The notes beneath the pieces are model-generated. The model saw nothing but the letters and a program-made list of their open reading frames with translations. It was not told the DNA's origin and ran no database searches. Shown in pieces: positions 47,163-56,054 of a stretch of 64,000 nt of DNA. The translations under genes were made by a program, and so were the position numbers. The stretch is taken from positions 41,064 to 105,063 of the forward strand of contig NZ_SPVG01000023.1 in the NCBI RefSeq assembly GCF_004614165.1. Reading direction: 5' to 3'. The stretch comes from Duganella callida (GTDB lineage: Bacteria > Pseudomonadota > Gammaproteobacteria > Burkholderiales > Burkholderiaceae_D). Within the stretch, counting starts at the first letter, position 1; each line of letters opens with the position of its first letter.

Positions 47163-48788
47163 ATGCGCCGTTTAACTCTAGGTGTTTTTTATACCACGGG
47201 ATCGATCATATTTATCGCCATTTTTTTTACCTTATATCACAAAGAATTCATGATACGAACTGAACCTTATTTATCAAAAAATATGATACCGTTATTCAAC
47301 CCGCACATGCAGTCCTTCGAATGCGCATACGAAGCTCAACAACTTCCTCCGGTAGATGCACAAGCGGAAGCCTGGTTCTTAAATGCCCAGAGTCTATACT
47401 CGCCCGAGATCTTTTTTCGGGATCGCGACTACCAGCGAATCACTCAGTTGTTGGCTAGAGCCGCTAACCGTCATCATTGGAAAGCCATACTCAACCTTGC
47501 CTCGTTGTACCTCGATGACAATAATTCTCAACGAGACGAAAAATACGCCAAGACTTTAATAGAGTCCGGGATCAAATTAGGAATACCTACCGCGTACGAC
47601 CGCATGGGAACCTACTATAGCACTGGTACCTACGTGAAAGCAGACCCAACTCGTGCTTATGCACTTTGGCAAAAGGCTGCAAAGATGGGAAGTCCTTCGG
47701 CTCAAGCCTTCATTGGTGAAAAGCTCAACGCAAGCCATGACAGCACCGATGGGACTTTCTGGGCAAATCGGAAGGTTTCGCTGCAAATGCTAATTTGCGC
47801 TATCGCTCAAGGCAACAGTGATGCAGCCTATAACCTTTCCTTCAGATATGCGTTACAACCGGACCGCGCGGCGACTAGGGAAGAAAAGCAATACGCATTA
47901 CTCGCTACGCATCACGGAGTCAGGCTTGGCTGTGAAAAATGCGCAAATAAACTATTCCTACAATTTAGCAATCCTTTTGACCTTGACGAGATGATAGTCC
48001 CGTTTATTGATGAGGCGCGCGCAAAACGCTATTTCACGCTAGGAAAAGCTCTTGAATTCGACCATTTTCTTCGGTTTCCAAATCTGGACAAAGTGGTACC
48101 ACTACCCCCAGCACCGCTACCACCATGGAACGGTGATCGCGACACCTTGGTTAACGCCGCCATGGGTGTAACGCCAGTACACTTTTTTGATGAGTCTATC
48201 CTCCCGGGCAAATCACGCTTTGATGTGCAGCCGCCATTTGCACTCCACAATACCCACCAAACTACCGACGCCAAGCAGGCGCCGAAGGAAGGGTACTGGC
48301 GACCGCTTGGTCCGGATCAGCAGCCGGTAATTGACGAATCAGGCAAGCCTGTCCGGCCAGGGCTGTACAAACAAAACGAAACCTTCACGTCATTTTTCCT
48401 CCCGCACAGCAAACCCGCAAAGCCGATTGAAAATATCCGCTGGGAATACTGGATCACGACTTGGGGCGACCGGGAAGCCGTGGAACCCCGTGCGCCGAAG
48501 GATCTGATCCGCGTCGTGCCCCGTCCTACTCCGTTTGTCAGCAGTGCGTCAGACCAGCCCTGCCCGCGAACAGGCACTTGGCAGCCTTGGGTGCCGGCTG
48601 ATCACCCGCTCGCGCAGCTCATCAACCAGCATTGGCGGCAGGCGTGGGTGGTGGCCGGCCAGCCTTTCCCTCAGCCTAAAACCGATTGGTGGCTCGACCT
48701 GCCCGACTTGAAAATCACCTGGCACCTGATGGATGACACGCCAGTCAATATCAATCAGCCACTGCCCCCATCGCGGGATTCACAGTGA
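47163..48788 (+). CDS. Putative Tle5 immunity protein with Sel1-like repeats
   Basis: 541 residues with an N-terminal membrane anchor or uncleaved signal (FYTTGSIIFIAIFFTLY, about 9-25) and a predicted periplasmic body. Residues 100-290 show Sel1/TPR-like helices (AILNLASLYLDDN, TAYDRMGTYYSTGTYVKADPTRAYALWQKAAKMGSPSAQAFIG). The Trp- and Pro-rich second half has EGYWRPLGPDQ and WEYWITTWGDREAV. Sel1-like proteins are immunity partners of PldB in Pseudomonas, and the place after the lipase fits. The coding sequence is clearly AT-richer than its neighbours, suggesting recent acquisition. Immunity function is inferred. Confidence 0.75.
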   Translation: MRRLTLGVFYTTGSIIFIAIFFTLYHKEFMIRTEPYLSKNMIPLFNPHMQSFECAYEAQQLPPVDAQAEAWFLNAQSLYSPEIFFRDRDYQRITQLLARAANRHHWKAILNLASLYLDDNNSQRDEKYAKTLIESGIKLGIPTAYDRMGTYYSTGTYVKADPTRAYALWQKAAKMGSPSAQAFIGEKLNASHDSTDGTFWANRKVSLQMLICAIAQGNSDAAYNLSFRYALQPDRAATREEKQYALLATHHGVRLGCEKCANKLFLQFSNPFDLDEMIVPFIDEARAKRYFTLGKALEFDHFLRFPNLDKVVPLPPAPLPPWNGDRDTLVNAAMGVTPVHFFDESILPGKSRFDVQPPFALHNTHQTTDAKQAPKEGYWRPLGPDQQPVIDESGKPVRPGLYKQNETFTSFFLPHSKPAKPIENIRWEYWITTWGDREAVEPRAPKDLIRVVPRPTPFVSSASDQPCPRTGTWQPWVPADHPLAQLINQHWRQAWVVAGQPFPQPKTDWWLDLPDLKITWHLMDDTPVNINQPLPPSRDSQ

Positions 48789-48799
48789 AGGAATATTTC

Positions 48800-49054
48800 A
48801 TGAGACATGAAGGCCGCGGCGTCATCCGCGTCAATGATAAAACCGACCATGGCGGCGAGGTGGTTTCCGCATCATCGGGCACCACGGTGATGGGCCGCCT
48901 TGCCGCACTGGACGGCGATTTGACCTTTTGCCCGCGCTGCAAGGGCAAGTTCCCGATCAAGCCGGACGGTGCAGGAGCGAGGCATGAGGGCCGTCCCTAT
49001 GCTTATCAGGACGACCTCACCGCCTGTGGTGCCAAGCTGATTTCTTCGCTCTAA
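48800..49054 (+). CDS. PAAR-domain spike-tip protein
   Basis: 84-residue PAAR protein that caps the VgrG spike. It begins with GRGVIRVNDKTDHGGEVVSASSGTTVMGRLAALDGDLTFCPRCKGKFPI, the usual small PAAR pattern, with CPRCKG as likely metal ligands and a later TACGAKL. ATG 48800 has AAGGA at the right spacing. The GTG at 48785 is an alternative that would overlap the immunity gene stop. It closes the T6SS effector cassette, and its stop faces the dctA stop 13 bases away. Confidence 0.9.
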   Translation: MRHEGRGVIRVNDKTDHGGEVVSASSGTTVMGRLAALDGDLTFCPRCKGKFPIKPDGAGARHEGRPYAYQDDLTACGAKLISSL

Positions 49055-49067
49055 GCCGGAGCGGCGC

Positions 49068-50405
49068 TCAGGCTCTATGGCCCTCCGCTTTCGCCGGGAC
49101 GACGGAGGTGTAAGCTGGCGTTTCGCTGGCGGGCGTGGTGCCGGCCGGCGCCAGTTCGCGACGGTCCAGCACGGCCCGCGCCTGCGCCAGGTCCAGTTTC
49201 TTCTCCCAGCGAGCCACCACGACGGTGGCGACGCCATTACCAACCAGATTGGTCAGCGCGCGCGCTTCGTTGAGGAAGCGGTCCACGCCCAACAGCAGCA
49301 CCAGCCCCGCCACCGGTATCTTGTGCATCGACGCCAGGGTCGCGGCCAGCGCCACGAAGCCGGCGCCGGCCACGCCGGCCGAGCCCTTGGAAGTGAACAG
49401 CAGCACACCCAGCAGCACCAGCTGGTCCCACAAGCTGAGGTCGATATTCAGCGCCTGCGCAATGAAGATGGCAGCCATGGTCAGGTAGATTGCCGTGCCG
49501 TCGGCATTGAAGGCATAGCCGGTCGGCAGTACCAGGCCCACCACCGGTTTCGGAATGCCCATGCGCTCCAGCTTGACCAGCATCTGCGGCAGCACCGCTT
49601 CGGTCGAAGCCGTACCCAAGGTCACCAGCAATTCATCCTTGATGTAACGGAGGAATTTGAACAGCGACAGCCCGCACATCCGCATCACCGTGCCCAGTAC
49701 CACCACGATGAACACGATCGAGGTCAGGTACAAGCACAGGATCAGCTCGCCGTACGAGGCCAGCGTGCCGATGCCGTACTTGCCGACCGTGAACGCCATG
49801 CCGCCGAACGCGCCCAGCGGCGCCACGTACATGGCGATGCGCACCACGCCGAACATCCCGTGCAAAAACATGTCGAGGATGTCGATGAACGGTTCGACCG
49901 GCTTGCCCAATCGCGCCAGCGCGATCGCGAACAGCAACCCGAAGAAGATAATCGGCAGCATGTCGCCATTGGCAAACGCGCCGACCACGCTGTTCGGTAC
50001 GATATTGATGATGAAGTCCAGCGCGCCGCCCTGCTGGTGCGCCTTTTGCGCATAGGTCGCCACTGAGGCGCCATCGATGTGCGCCGGGTCGATGTTCATG
50101 CCGGCGCCCGGCTTGAACAGGTTGACCACCACCAGCCCGATCGCCAGCGCGAAGGTGGACGCCACTTCAAAGTACAGCACCGCCTTCAGCCCGACGCGGC
50201 CGGCCGAGTGCACGTCGTTCATGCGCGCCACGCCGACCACGATGGAGGCGAAGATGATCGGCGCCAGCAGCATCTTGATCAGCTTGATGAACAGATCGCC
50301 GAGCGGTTTCAGTTGCTCGCCCAGGCCGGGCATGTAATGGCCGAGTATGGTCCCCGCTACGATGGCGATCAAGACCTGAACGTAGAGTTTGGATAGGTGT
50401 CGCAT
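49068..50405 (-). CDS. dctA: C4-dicarboxylate:cation symporter DctA
   Basis: 445-residue inner-membrane carrier of the DAACS family, taking up succinate, fumarate, malate and related C4 acids with protons or sodium. Signature regions are YVQVLIAIVAGTILGHYMPGLG, the serine-containing loop TLGTASTEAVLPQM, and VVGLVLPTGYAFNADGTAIYLTM. The ATG at 50405 gives the typical start RHLSKLYVQVL; the longer frame overlaps the spacer. It is 133 bases after D-tartrate dehydratase on the same strand, suggesting that it imports tartrate as well as other C4 acids. Confidence 0.95.
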   Translation of the reverse strand: MRHLSKLYVQVLIAIVAGTILGHYMPGLGEQLKPLGDLFIKLIKMLLAPIIFASIVVGVARMNDVHSAGRVGLKAVLYFEVASTFALAIGLVVVNLFKPGAGMNIDPAHIDGASVATYAQKAHQQGGALDFIINIVPNSVVGAFANGDMLPIIFFGLLFAIALARLGKPVEPFIDILDMFLHGMFGVVRIAMYVAPLGAFGGMAFTVGKYGIGTLASYGELILCLYLTSIVFIVVVLGTVMRMCGLSLFKFLRYIKDELLVTLGTASTEAVLPQMLVKLERMGIPKPVVGLVLPTGYAFNADGTAIYLTMAAIFIAQALNIDLSLWDQLVLLGVLLFTSKGSAGVAGAGFVALAATLASMHKIPVAGLVLLLGVDRFLNEARALTNLVGNGVATVVVARWEKKLDLAQARAVLDRRELAPAGTTPASETPAYTSVVPAKAEGHRA

Positions 50406-50538
50406 GCATGTCTCCTTGCAATGCTGATGGCAAACGCGAGCGCGTAACAGCACCGGCGGCGCTGCTACGTCGATCACTACGGATGAGTTGGAGACCGCGC
50501 CTCTTGTATGCCGGGCGCTGTGGATGGTCGGTCCGCGG

Positions 50539-51705
50539 TCAGGCGGACAGTTTCTGCATTTCCGCGTACAGATCGGCCTTGCCTTCAAAGCCGATGCCCG
50601 GCAGGTCCGGCATGGTGATGTAGCCGTTGTCGACCTTGACGCCATCCGGGAAGCCGCCGTACGGCTGGAACAGGTCCGGATAGGACTCGTTGCCGCCCAG
50701 GCCCAGGCCGGCCGCGATGTTCAGCGACATCTGGTGGCCGCCGTGCGGAATGCAGCGCGCTGGCGACCAGCCGTGCTCGCGCAGCATGTCCAGCGTGCGC
50801 AGGTATTCGACCAGGCCGTAGCTGAGCGCGCAGTCGAACTGCAGCCAGTCGCGGTCGGCGCGCATGCCGCCGTAGCGGATCAGGTTGCGCGCGTCCTGCA
50901 TGGAGAACAGGTCTTCGCCGGTCGCCATCGGGTTCTTGTAATAGTTGCGCAGCGTGGCCTGCAGCTCGTAGTCGAGCGGATCGCCCGGTTCCTCGTACCA
51001 GAACAGGTCGTATTGCGACAGCGCCTTGGCATACTTGATGGCGGTGTCGAGGTCGAAGCGGCCGTTGGCATCCACCGCCAGCTTCTGGCCGTCCTGCAGT
51101 ACCGACAGCACGCTATCGATGCGGCGCAGGTCCTCGTCCAGCGATGCGCCGCCGATTTTCTTCTTGACCACGGTGTAGCCGCGGTCGATATAGCTGCGCA
51201 TCTCGTCCTTCAGCTTGCCGTGGTCCTGACCCGGATAATAGTAGCCGCCGGCGGCGTAGACGAAGATCTTGCGGTCCGGTTGACCGTCGCCGTAGCGCTC
51301 GGCCAGCAGCTGGAACAGCGGCTTGCCTTCGATCTTGGCCACCGCGTCCCAGATCGCCATGTCGATGGTGCCGATCGCCACCGATCGCTCGCCGTGGCCG
51401 CCCGGCTTCTCGTTGGTGAACATGCAGTTCCAGATCTTGTGCGGATCGAGGTTGGTGCCGGCGTCGTCGACCAGCGAGGCAGGATCGGCTTCCATGATGC
51501 GCGGGATGAAGCGCTCGCGCATCAGCTTGCCCTGGCCATAGCGGCCGTTGGAGTTAAAGCCGTAGCCCACCACCGGCTTGCCGTCGCGGATCACGTCGGT
51601 GATCACCGCGACCAGGCTCAGGGTCATTTTGCTGAAGTCGATGTAAGCGTTGCGGATCGGCGAGCTGATCGGCATGGTCTGTTCGCGGATGTCGACGATT
51701 TTCAT
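50539..51705 (-). CDS. tarD: D(-)-tartrate dehydratase (enolase superfamily)
   Basis: 388-residue enolase-superfamily enzyme dehydrating D-tartrate to oxaloacetate. The sequence closely follows the characterised Bradyrhizobium enzyme as I remember it. It has SSPIRNAYIDFSKM at the start, catalytic Lys183 in VVKKKIGGA, metal ligands Asp212 (VDANGRF), Glu238 (WYEEPGD) and Glu264 (ATGEDLF), and His321 in CIPHGGHQMSLNIAAGLGLGG. It is divergent from a LysR gene with an 87-base spacer and is followed by dctA, forming a compact D-tartrate utilisation unit. The call is strong for the subgroup. Confidence 0.92.
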   Translation of the reverse strand: MKIVDIREQTMPISSPIRNAYIDFSKMTLSLVAVITDVIRDGKPVVGYGFNSNGRYGQGKLMRERFIPRIMEADPASLVDDAGTNLDPHKIWNCMFTNEKPGGHGERSVAIGTIDMAIWDAVAKIEGKPLFQLLAERYGDGQPDRKIFVYAAGGYYYPGQDHGKLKDEMRSYIDRGYTVVKKKIGGASLDEDLRRIDSVLSVLQDGQKLAVDANGRFDLDTAIKYAKALSQYDLFWYEEPGDPLDYELQATLRNYYKNPMATGEDLFSMQDARNLIRYGGMRADRDWLQFDCALSYGLVEYLRTLDMLREHGWSPARCIPHGGHQMSLNIAAGLGLGGNESYPDLFQPYGGFPDGVKVDNGYITMPDLPGIGFEGKADLYAEMQKLSA

Positions 51706-51771
51706 GGAGTGTCTCCTGGGTGTGTCTGGAAAAACCGTAGATTAATCCCGGCCGACCCATCTATAATTCAC

Positions 51772-51793
51772 TTCAATTCAATACTGAACTGAA
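51772..51793. promoter_or_regulatory. Near-perfect palindrome at the LysR gene start (candidate LysR site)
   Basis: TTCAATTCA (51772-51780) and TGAACTGAA (51785-51793) match in 8 of 9 pairs around ATAC. The last base is the A of the LysR start codon. An extra TTCA lies at 51767-51770. It lies in the tarD/lysR divergent region, the normal place for LysR-type autoregulation. Confidence 0.55.
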
Positions 51794-52743
51794 TGCCGAT
51801 GAAGACCGAGCCGACTTCGGACATGCAATTCTTTGTGCTGGTGGCGCGCCACGGCAGCCTGTCCGCGGCCGCGCGCGCCATCGACCTGACGCCGCCGGCC
51901 GCCACCAAGCGGCTGGCCACGCTGGAAAGCCGGCTTGGCGTGCGCCTGCTGAACCGCACCACGCGTAGCGTCAGCCTGACCAGCGAGGGCGAAACCTATC
52001 TGCGCCACGCCACCCGCATCCTGGCCGAAATCAGGGAAATGGAAGACGCGGTGTCGCAGGCGCGCGCGACGCCGCGCGGCCTGCTGCGCGTGAATGCCAC
52101 GCTGGGCTTCGGCCGCACCACCATCGCGCCGCTGATGTCGGCGTTTGCGCTGCGCTACCCGGAAGTGGAGCTGCAGATGGACGTCACCGACCGGCCGATC
52201 GACCTGGTCGAAAGCGGCTACGACCTGGCGATCCGCTTCGGCGCCCTGCCCGACAAGCGCCTGAACGCGCGCCGCATCCTGTCCAACCGGCGCTTCCTGT
52301 GCGCCTCGCCCGGCTACCTGGAGCGCCATGGCACGCCGTCCAGCCTGGCGGACCTGGCGCAGCACCGCTGCATCATCCACCGCCAGAACGACGACGCCTA
52401 CGGCATCTGGCGCTTCACGTACCACGACCACAGCGAGGTGGTGAAAGTGCATGGCATGTTGTCCAGCAATGACGGTGACATCGTATTGGGCTGGGCGCTG
52501 GACGGGCACGGCATTCTCATCCGTTCAGAATGGGATCTGGCCAAATACCTGGACAGCGGCCGCCTGAAAATCGTGCTGCCGGAATTTACGCTGCCGTCTG
52601 CCGACCTGTTCGTCTACTACCCGAGCCGGCGCAACCAGACCATCCGCGCGCGCGCGTTCATCGATTTCCTGGTCGAACATTTCCGGGTACCGCAGAATGA
52701 CGGCGGCCGCCAACGCATCGCTGGTGCAAGGCCGGCGGACTGA
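51793..52743 (+). CDS. LysR-family regulator, probable D-tartrate regulator
   Basis: 316-residue LysR protein. The N-terminal helix-turn-helix has DMQFFVLVARHGSLSAAARAIDLTPPAATKRLATLESRLGVRLLNRTTR, and the effector domain has VTDRPIDLVESGYDLAIRFGALPDKRLNARRI. It diverges from tarD-dctA, so it likely controls that operon. The first ATG (51793) lacks a clear ribosome-binding site; an in-frame ATG at 51799 is an alternative. The candidate operator overlaps the start codon, which could give strong self-repression. It is convergent with the following histidine kinase gene. Confidence 0.9.
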   Translation: MPMKTEPTSDMQFFVLVARHGSLSAAARAIDLTPPAATKRLATLESRLGVRLLNRTTRSVSLTSEGETYLRHATRILAEIREMEDAVSQARATPRGLLRVNATLGFGRTTIAPLMSAFALRYPEVELQMDVTDRPIDLVESGYDLAIRFGALPDKRLNARRILSNRRFLCASPGYLERHGTPSSLADLAQHRCIIHRQNDDAYGIWRFTYHDHSEVVKVHGMLSSNDGDIVLGWALDGHGILIRSEWDLAKYLDSGRLKIVLPEFTLPSADLFVYYPSRRNQTIRARAFIDFLVEHFRVPQNDGGRQRIAGARPAD

Positions 52744-52766
52744 AAGGGGAACGGCGAGGCGGGCGG

Positions 52767-53549
52767 TCAGCTGCGCTGCTCGGTGCGGCTCAGCCACGCC
52801 GCCAGCCGGTGCTGCCAACCCAGCGGACGCGGCACCTGGTAGCAGATCCGGCCCGATGCGCGCAGTATCACTTCCGTGCCCCGCTCAGGCAGGCTCATCA
52901 GATCGAGCGTACCGCCCAGAATCGCCGCCCGTTCGCGCAAGGCGGCGAAGCTGCGCGGCGGCTGCGCCATGCCGCGGCCGTTGTCGCGCACGTACACGGT
53001 GAGGAACTCGCAGCCATAAACCAGCTCCAACTCCACATGGTCGGCCTGCGCGTGCCGGAAGGCGTTGTACAGCGCTTCGCGCGTGATGCTGTAGATCTCT
53101 TCGCCGCGGTCGCCATTGACCTGGGCCACATCGCCGGTCACCAGCATGCTGAAACGCGCATGGAAGTTTTCCCGCAGCGACTGGCCGACCGCCGCCAAGG
53201 CCTGGGCCAGGTTGTCGCCATAAACCACCGGAATGCGCAGCGCCAGGATCTGGTGGCGGCCTTCCGCCAGCACCTCGTCGGCCTGGTCGAGGATGTGTTC
53301 GATGGTGGCGCGTTCGGCGCTGTCGTGCGGCAGGCGGTCGCTGACGCCCTGGAAGCGCAGGATCATGCCCTGCATGCTTTGCAACAAGGTATCGTGCAGG
53401 CCGGTGGCCACGCGTTCGCGCTCCGACAGCAAGCGAACGTGGGAGGCATAATCGCGCCGCAGCCGGCGCAGGCAAACCAGAAAGACGGAGCCCAGCATCA
53501 GGCACGCGAGCAGCAGCCCAAGCATCATGATTAAGGGGGTGGACGACAA
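52767..53549 (-). CDS. Small sensor histidine kinase (HisKA_3 type)
   Basis: 260-residue NarL/LiaS-type histidine kinase. One membrane segment (about 5-28) is followed directly by the dimerisation helix with phospho-acceptor His52 (ERERVATGLHDTLLQSMQG) and an HATPase_c domain (REALYNAFRHAQADHVELEL, VYVRDNGRGM, LGGTLDLMSLPERGTEV). There is no periplasmic or cytoplasmic sensing domain and no response regulator gene beside it. Many oxalobacterial kinases of this type carry a large N-terminal propeller, so this could be a cut-down relative. It lies just upstream of and divergent from pilD. Confidence 0.85.
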   Translation of the reverse strand: MSSTPLIMMLGLLLACLMLGSVFLVCLRRLRRDYASHVRLLSERERVATGLHDTLLQSMQGMILRFQGVSDRLPHDSAERATIEHILDQADEVLAEGRHQILALRIPVVYGDNLAQALAAVGQSLRENFHARFSMLVTGDVAQVNGDRGEEIYSITREALYNAFRHAQADHVELELVYGCEFLTVYVRDNGRGMAQPPRSFAALRERAAILGGTLDLMSLPERGTEVILRASGRICYQVPRPLGWQHRLAAWLSRTEQRS

Positions 53550-53640
53550 GACGAAGCTCCGGGCGGAAAAGCAGAGGCATCACATTGCCACCAATTGAAT
53601 CTTATTACCATCTCTCTGACGAGGGAGTGCAACCAGAAAT

Positions 53641-53668
53641 AAGCATCCGCAAGGGAGTGCGAATGCTT
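53641..53668. repeat. Imperfect inverted repeat upstream of pilD
   Basis: AAGCATCCGCA (53641-53651) and TGCGAATGCTT (53658-53668) match in 10 of 11 pairs with a 6-base loop. It lies 41 bases before pilD, next to a 9-base direct repeat AGGGAGTGC (53622-53630, 53652-53660). It may be a hairpin or an operator. Confidence 0.4.
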
Positions 53669-53709
53669 TAAGATGGGGCCGTGCCAATTTATGCTAGCTC
53701 ACCACACCC

Positions 53710-54582
53710 ATGCTGCAATCGACCCTGTTGTTCGCCGCGCCTGGCGACCTGCCCATCAGCCTGATCGCCGCCCTGTTCGGCCTGCTGATCGGCAGCTTTC
53801 TCAACGTGGTGATTCATCGTCTGCCTATCATGATGCAGCGGGAGTCCGACAACTACGTGGCCGAAGAAAGCGGCCAGCCGCATCCGCACACGGCGCGTTA
53901 CAACCTGGTCGTGCCGCGCTCGGCCTGCCCGCATTGCGGCCACCAGATCACGGCCATGGAAAACATCCCGGTGCTCAGCTGGCTGGCTTTGCGCGGCAAA
54001 TGCAGCAGCTGCAAGGCGCCCATCTCGGCGCGCTACCCGCTGGTGGAACTGCTGACGGCGGCCCTGTCCTTCCTGGTGGTGTGGAAGCTGGGCAGCGGCG
54101 GCGCCGGCCTGGGCGGGCTGTTCTTCCTGTACTCGCTGATCGCCATGACTTTCATCGACTATGACACCAAGCTGCTGCCGGACGACCTGACGTATCCGTT
54201 GATCTGGGCCGGCCTGCTGATCAACATCAACGCCACTTTCGTGCCGCTGCGCGACGCGGTGATCGGCGCGGCTGCCGGTTATCTGGCGCTGTGGTCAGTG
54301 TACTGGCTGTTCAAGCTGGTGACCGGCAAGGATGGCATGGGCTATGGCGACTTCAAACTGCTGGCCGCGCTGGGTGCGTGGCTGGGCTGGGCGATGCTGC
54401 CGATGATTATCCTGCTGTCGTCGGTGGTGGGCGCGCTGGTCGGCGTCGCCCTGATCGTGTTTGCCCGGCGCGCCCGCAACAACCCGATCCCGTTCGGCCC
54501 CTATCTGGCCGCGGCCGGGCTGATCGTCCTGCTGTACGGTGCGCCGCTGGCGGCCTTCACCATGGGCGTGGTTCAGCCATGA
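53710..54582 (+). CDS. pilD: Prepilin leader peptidase/N-methyltransferase PilD
   Basis: 290-residue polytopic inner-membrane enzyme cleaving and methylating type IV prepilins and type II pseudopilins. The N-terminal methyltransferase-like region carries the zinc tetracysteine Cys73, 76, 98, 101 (CPHC ... CSSC). The two catalytic aspartates lie in FIDYD (Asp150 or Asp152) and GMGYGDFK (Asp214), with about eight membrane segments. coaE starts within its stop codon. Its usual upstream neighbours pilB and pilC are 16 kb away on the same strand. Confidence 0.95.
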   Translation: MLQSTLLFAAPGDLPISLIAALFGLLIGSFLNVVIHRLPIMMQRESDNYVAEESGQPHPHTARYNLVVPRSACPHCGHQITAMENIPVLSWLALRGKCSSCKAPISARYPLVELLTAALSFLVVWKLGSGGAGLGGLFFLYSLIAMTFIDYDTKLLPDDLTYPLIWAGLLININATFVPLRDAVIGAAAGYLALWSVYWLFKLVTGKDGMGYGDFKLLAALGAWLGWAMLPMIILLSSVVGALVGVALIVFARRARNNPIPFGPYLAAAGLIVLLYGAPLAAFTMGVVQP

Positions 54583-55229
54583 GTGCGCCCGTGTTTGCGG
54601 TTGGCCTGACCGGTGGCATCGGCTGCGGCAAGAGCACGGTGGCGGACATGTTCGCCGCGCGCGGCGCCAGCATCGTCGACACCGACCAGATCGCCCACAG
54701 CATGACCGCGCCGGGCGGCCCGGCCATGCCGGCGATCCTGGCGGAGTTCGGCCCCGAGTTTGTCGATGCGAGCGGCGCCATGGACCGCGCCCGCATGCGG
54801 GCGCTGGTGTTCAGCGACCCCGGCGCGAAAATCCGGCTCGAAGCCATCCTGCATCCGCGCATCCGCGACGCCGCGCTGGCGGCCGGCGCCGCCGCCACCG
54901 GCAGCTACGTGATCTACGCGGTGCCGCTGCTGATCGAGTCGGGAACCTGGCGTGCACGGGTTGCGCGCGTATTGGCGGTAGACTGTCCAGTCGAAGTGCA
55001 AATCGCGCGGGTGATCGCCCGCAACCACCTGCCCGAAGCGCAGGTGCGCGCCATCATCGCCAGCCAGGTCAGCCGCGAGGAACGGCTGGCGGCGGCCGAC
55101 GATGTGATCGACAATGGCGCGGGCCTGGACGCGCTGGCGCCGCAAATTGCGCGTTTGCACGACTTATATCTAGCAAATTCGCTGGCATTTTCTCGTAGAA
55201 CGGCAATAATGCCTTCGCAACGTTTGTAA
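54579..55229 (+). CDS. coaE: Dephospho-CoA kinase
   Basis: 216-residue enzyme for the last step of coenzyme A synthesis (ATP + dephospho-CoA to CoA). It has P-loop [12 protein letters not shown] (about 9-20), [26 protein letters not shown] and PLLIESG. ATG 54579 overlaps the pilD stop by four bases, the conserved arrangement in proteobacteria. The long open frame reaching back to 54291 lies inside pilD and is not used. Length is normal. Confidence 0.95.
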   Translation: MSAPVFAVGLTGGIGCGKSTVADMFAARGASIVDTDQIAHSMTAPGGPAMPAILAEFGPEFVDASGAMDRARMRALVFSDPGAKIRLEAILHPRIRDAALAAGAAATGSYVIYAVPLLIESGTWRARVARVLAVDCPVEVQIARVIARNHLPEAQVRAIIASQVSREERLAAADDVIDNGAGLDALAPQIARLHDLYLANSLAFSRRTAIMPSQRL

Positions 55230-55289
55230 TTTTGCTTGGCTTGCTTCAAAATCACGGGAATTCAGGTCCATCTATAGAGGGATGTTATT

Positions 55290-56045
55290 TTGATCGTCTA
55301 CGAATATCCTTTCAACGAGCGCATCCGCACGTTGTTGCGCCTGGAGGATTTGTACGAGAAATTCAAGTTCTTTGTGCATCAAGAACATCCCATGCAGCAC
55401 CACGTGGCGCTGGCCACCATCTTCGACATGCTGGAAGTGGCCGGCCGCGCCGACCTGAAATCCGACCTGCTGCAGGAACTCGAGCGCCAGCGCCAGACCC
55501 TGCTCAGCTACCGCATGAATCCCAACGTGGAACCGCAGATGCTGGATGCCATCCTGGCCGAGGTCGATGGCGTCAGCAGCGCGCTGGTCGCGGCCCAGGG
55601 CAAGACCGGCCAGAATGTGCGCGACAATGAGTGGCTGATGAGCATCCGCGGCCGCACCATCATTCCGGGCGGCGCCTGCGAATTCGATCTGCCTTCCTAT
55701 TACGCCTGGCAGCAGCGGCCGGCCGAGCAGCGCTTCAACGACATCGCCAACTGGTTCGCGCCGCTGGCGCCGCTGTTCGACGCGCTGGGCCTGGTGTTGC
55801 GGCTGCTGCGCGATTCGGGCGGCCCGGTCAAGATGATCGCGGCGGCCGGCAGCTACCAGCAGATGTTGCAGGGCAAGGTGTACCAGATGCTGCGGCTGAC
55901 GCTGGACGAGGCGCAGGGCGCGATCCCGGAGATTTCGGCCAACAAGTACATGCTGTGGGTACGCTTCACCACCCAGGGCGGCGACCTGAAACCCAAGCCG
56001 CTGGAAGATGATGTACCATTCGAGCTCACGCTGTGCAACTTCTAA
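55290..56045 (+). CDS. zapD: Cell division protein ZapD
   Basis: 251-residue cytoplasmic FtsZ cross-linking protein (YacF/DUF1342). It begins [24 protein letters not shown], the conserved N-terminus, so the TTG at 55290 is the start; GAGGGA stands just upstream and no suitable ATG exists. Further family marks are [18 protein letters not shown] and [21 protein letters not shown]. It lies between coaE and yacG as in most beta- and gammaproteobacteria. Confidence 0.94.
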   Translation: MIVYEYPFNERIRTLLRLEDLYEKFKFFVHQEHPMQHHVALATIFDMLEVAGRADLKSDLLQELERQRQTLLSYRMNPNVEPQMLDAILAEVDGVSSALVAAQGKTGQNVRDNEWLMSIRGRTIIPGGACEFDLPSYYAWQQRPAEQRFNDIANWFAPLAPLFDALGLVLRLLRDSGGPVKMIAAAGSYQQMLQGKVYQMLRLTLDEAQGAIPEISANKYMLWVRFTTQGGDLKPKPLEDDVPFELTLCNF

Positions 56046-56054
56046 TGTAAGCTC

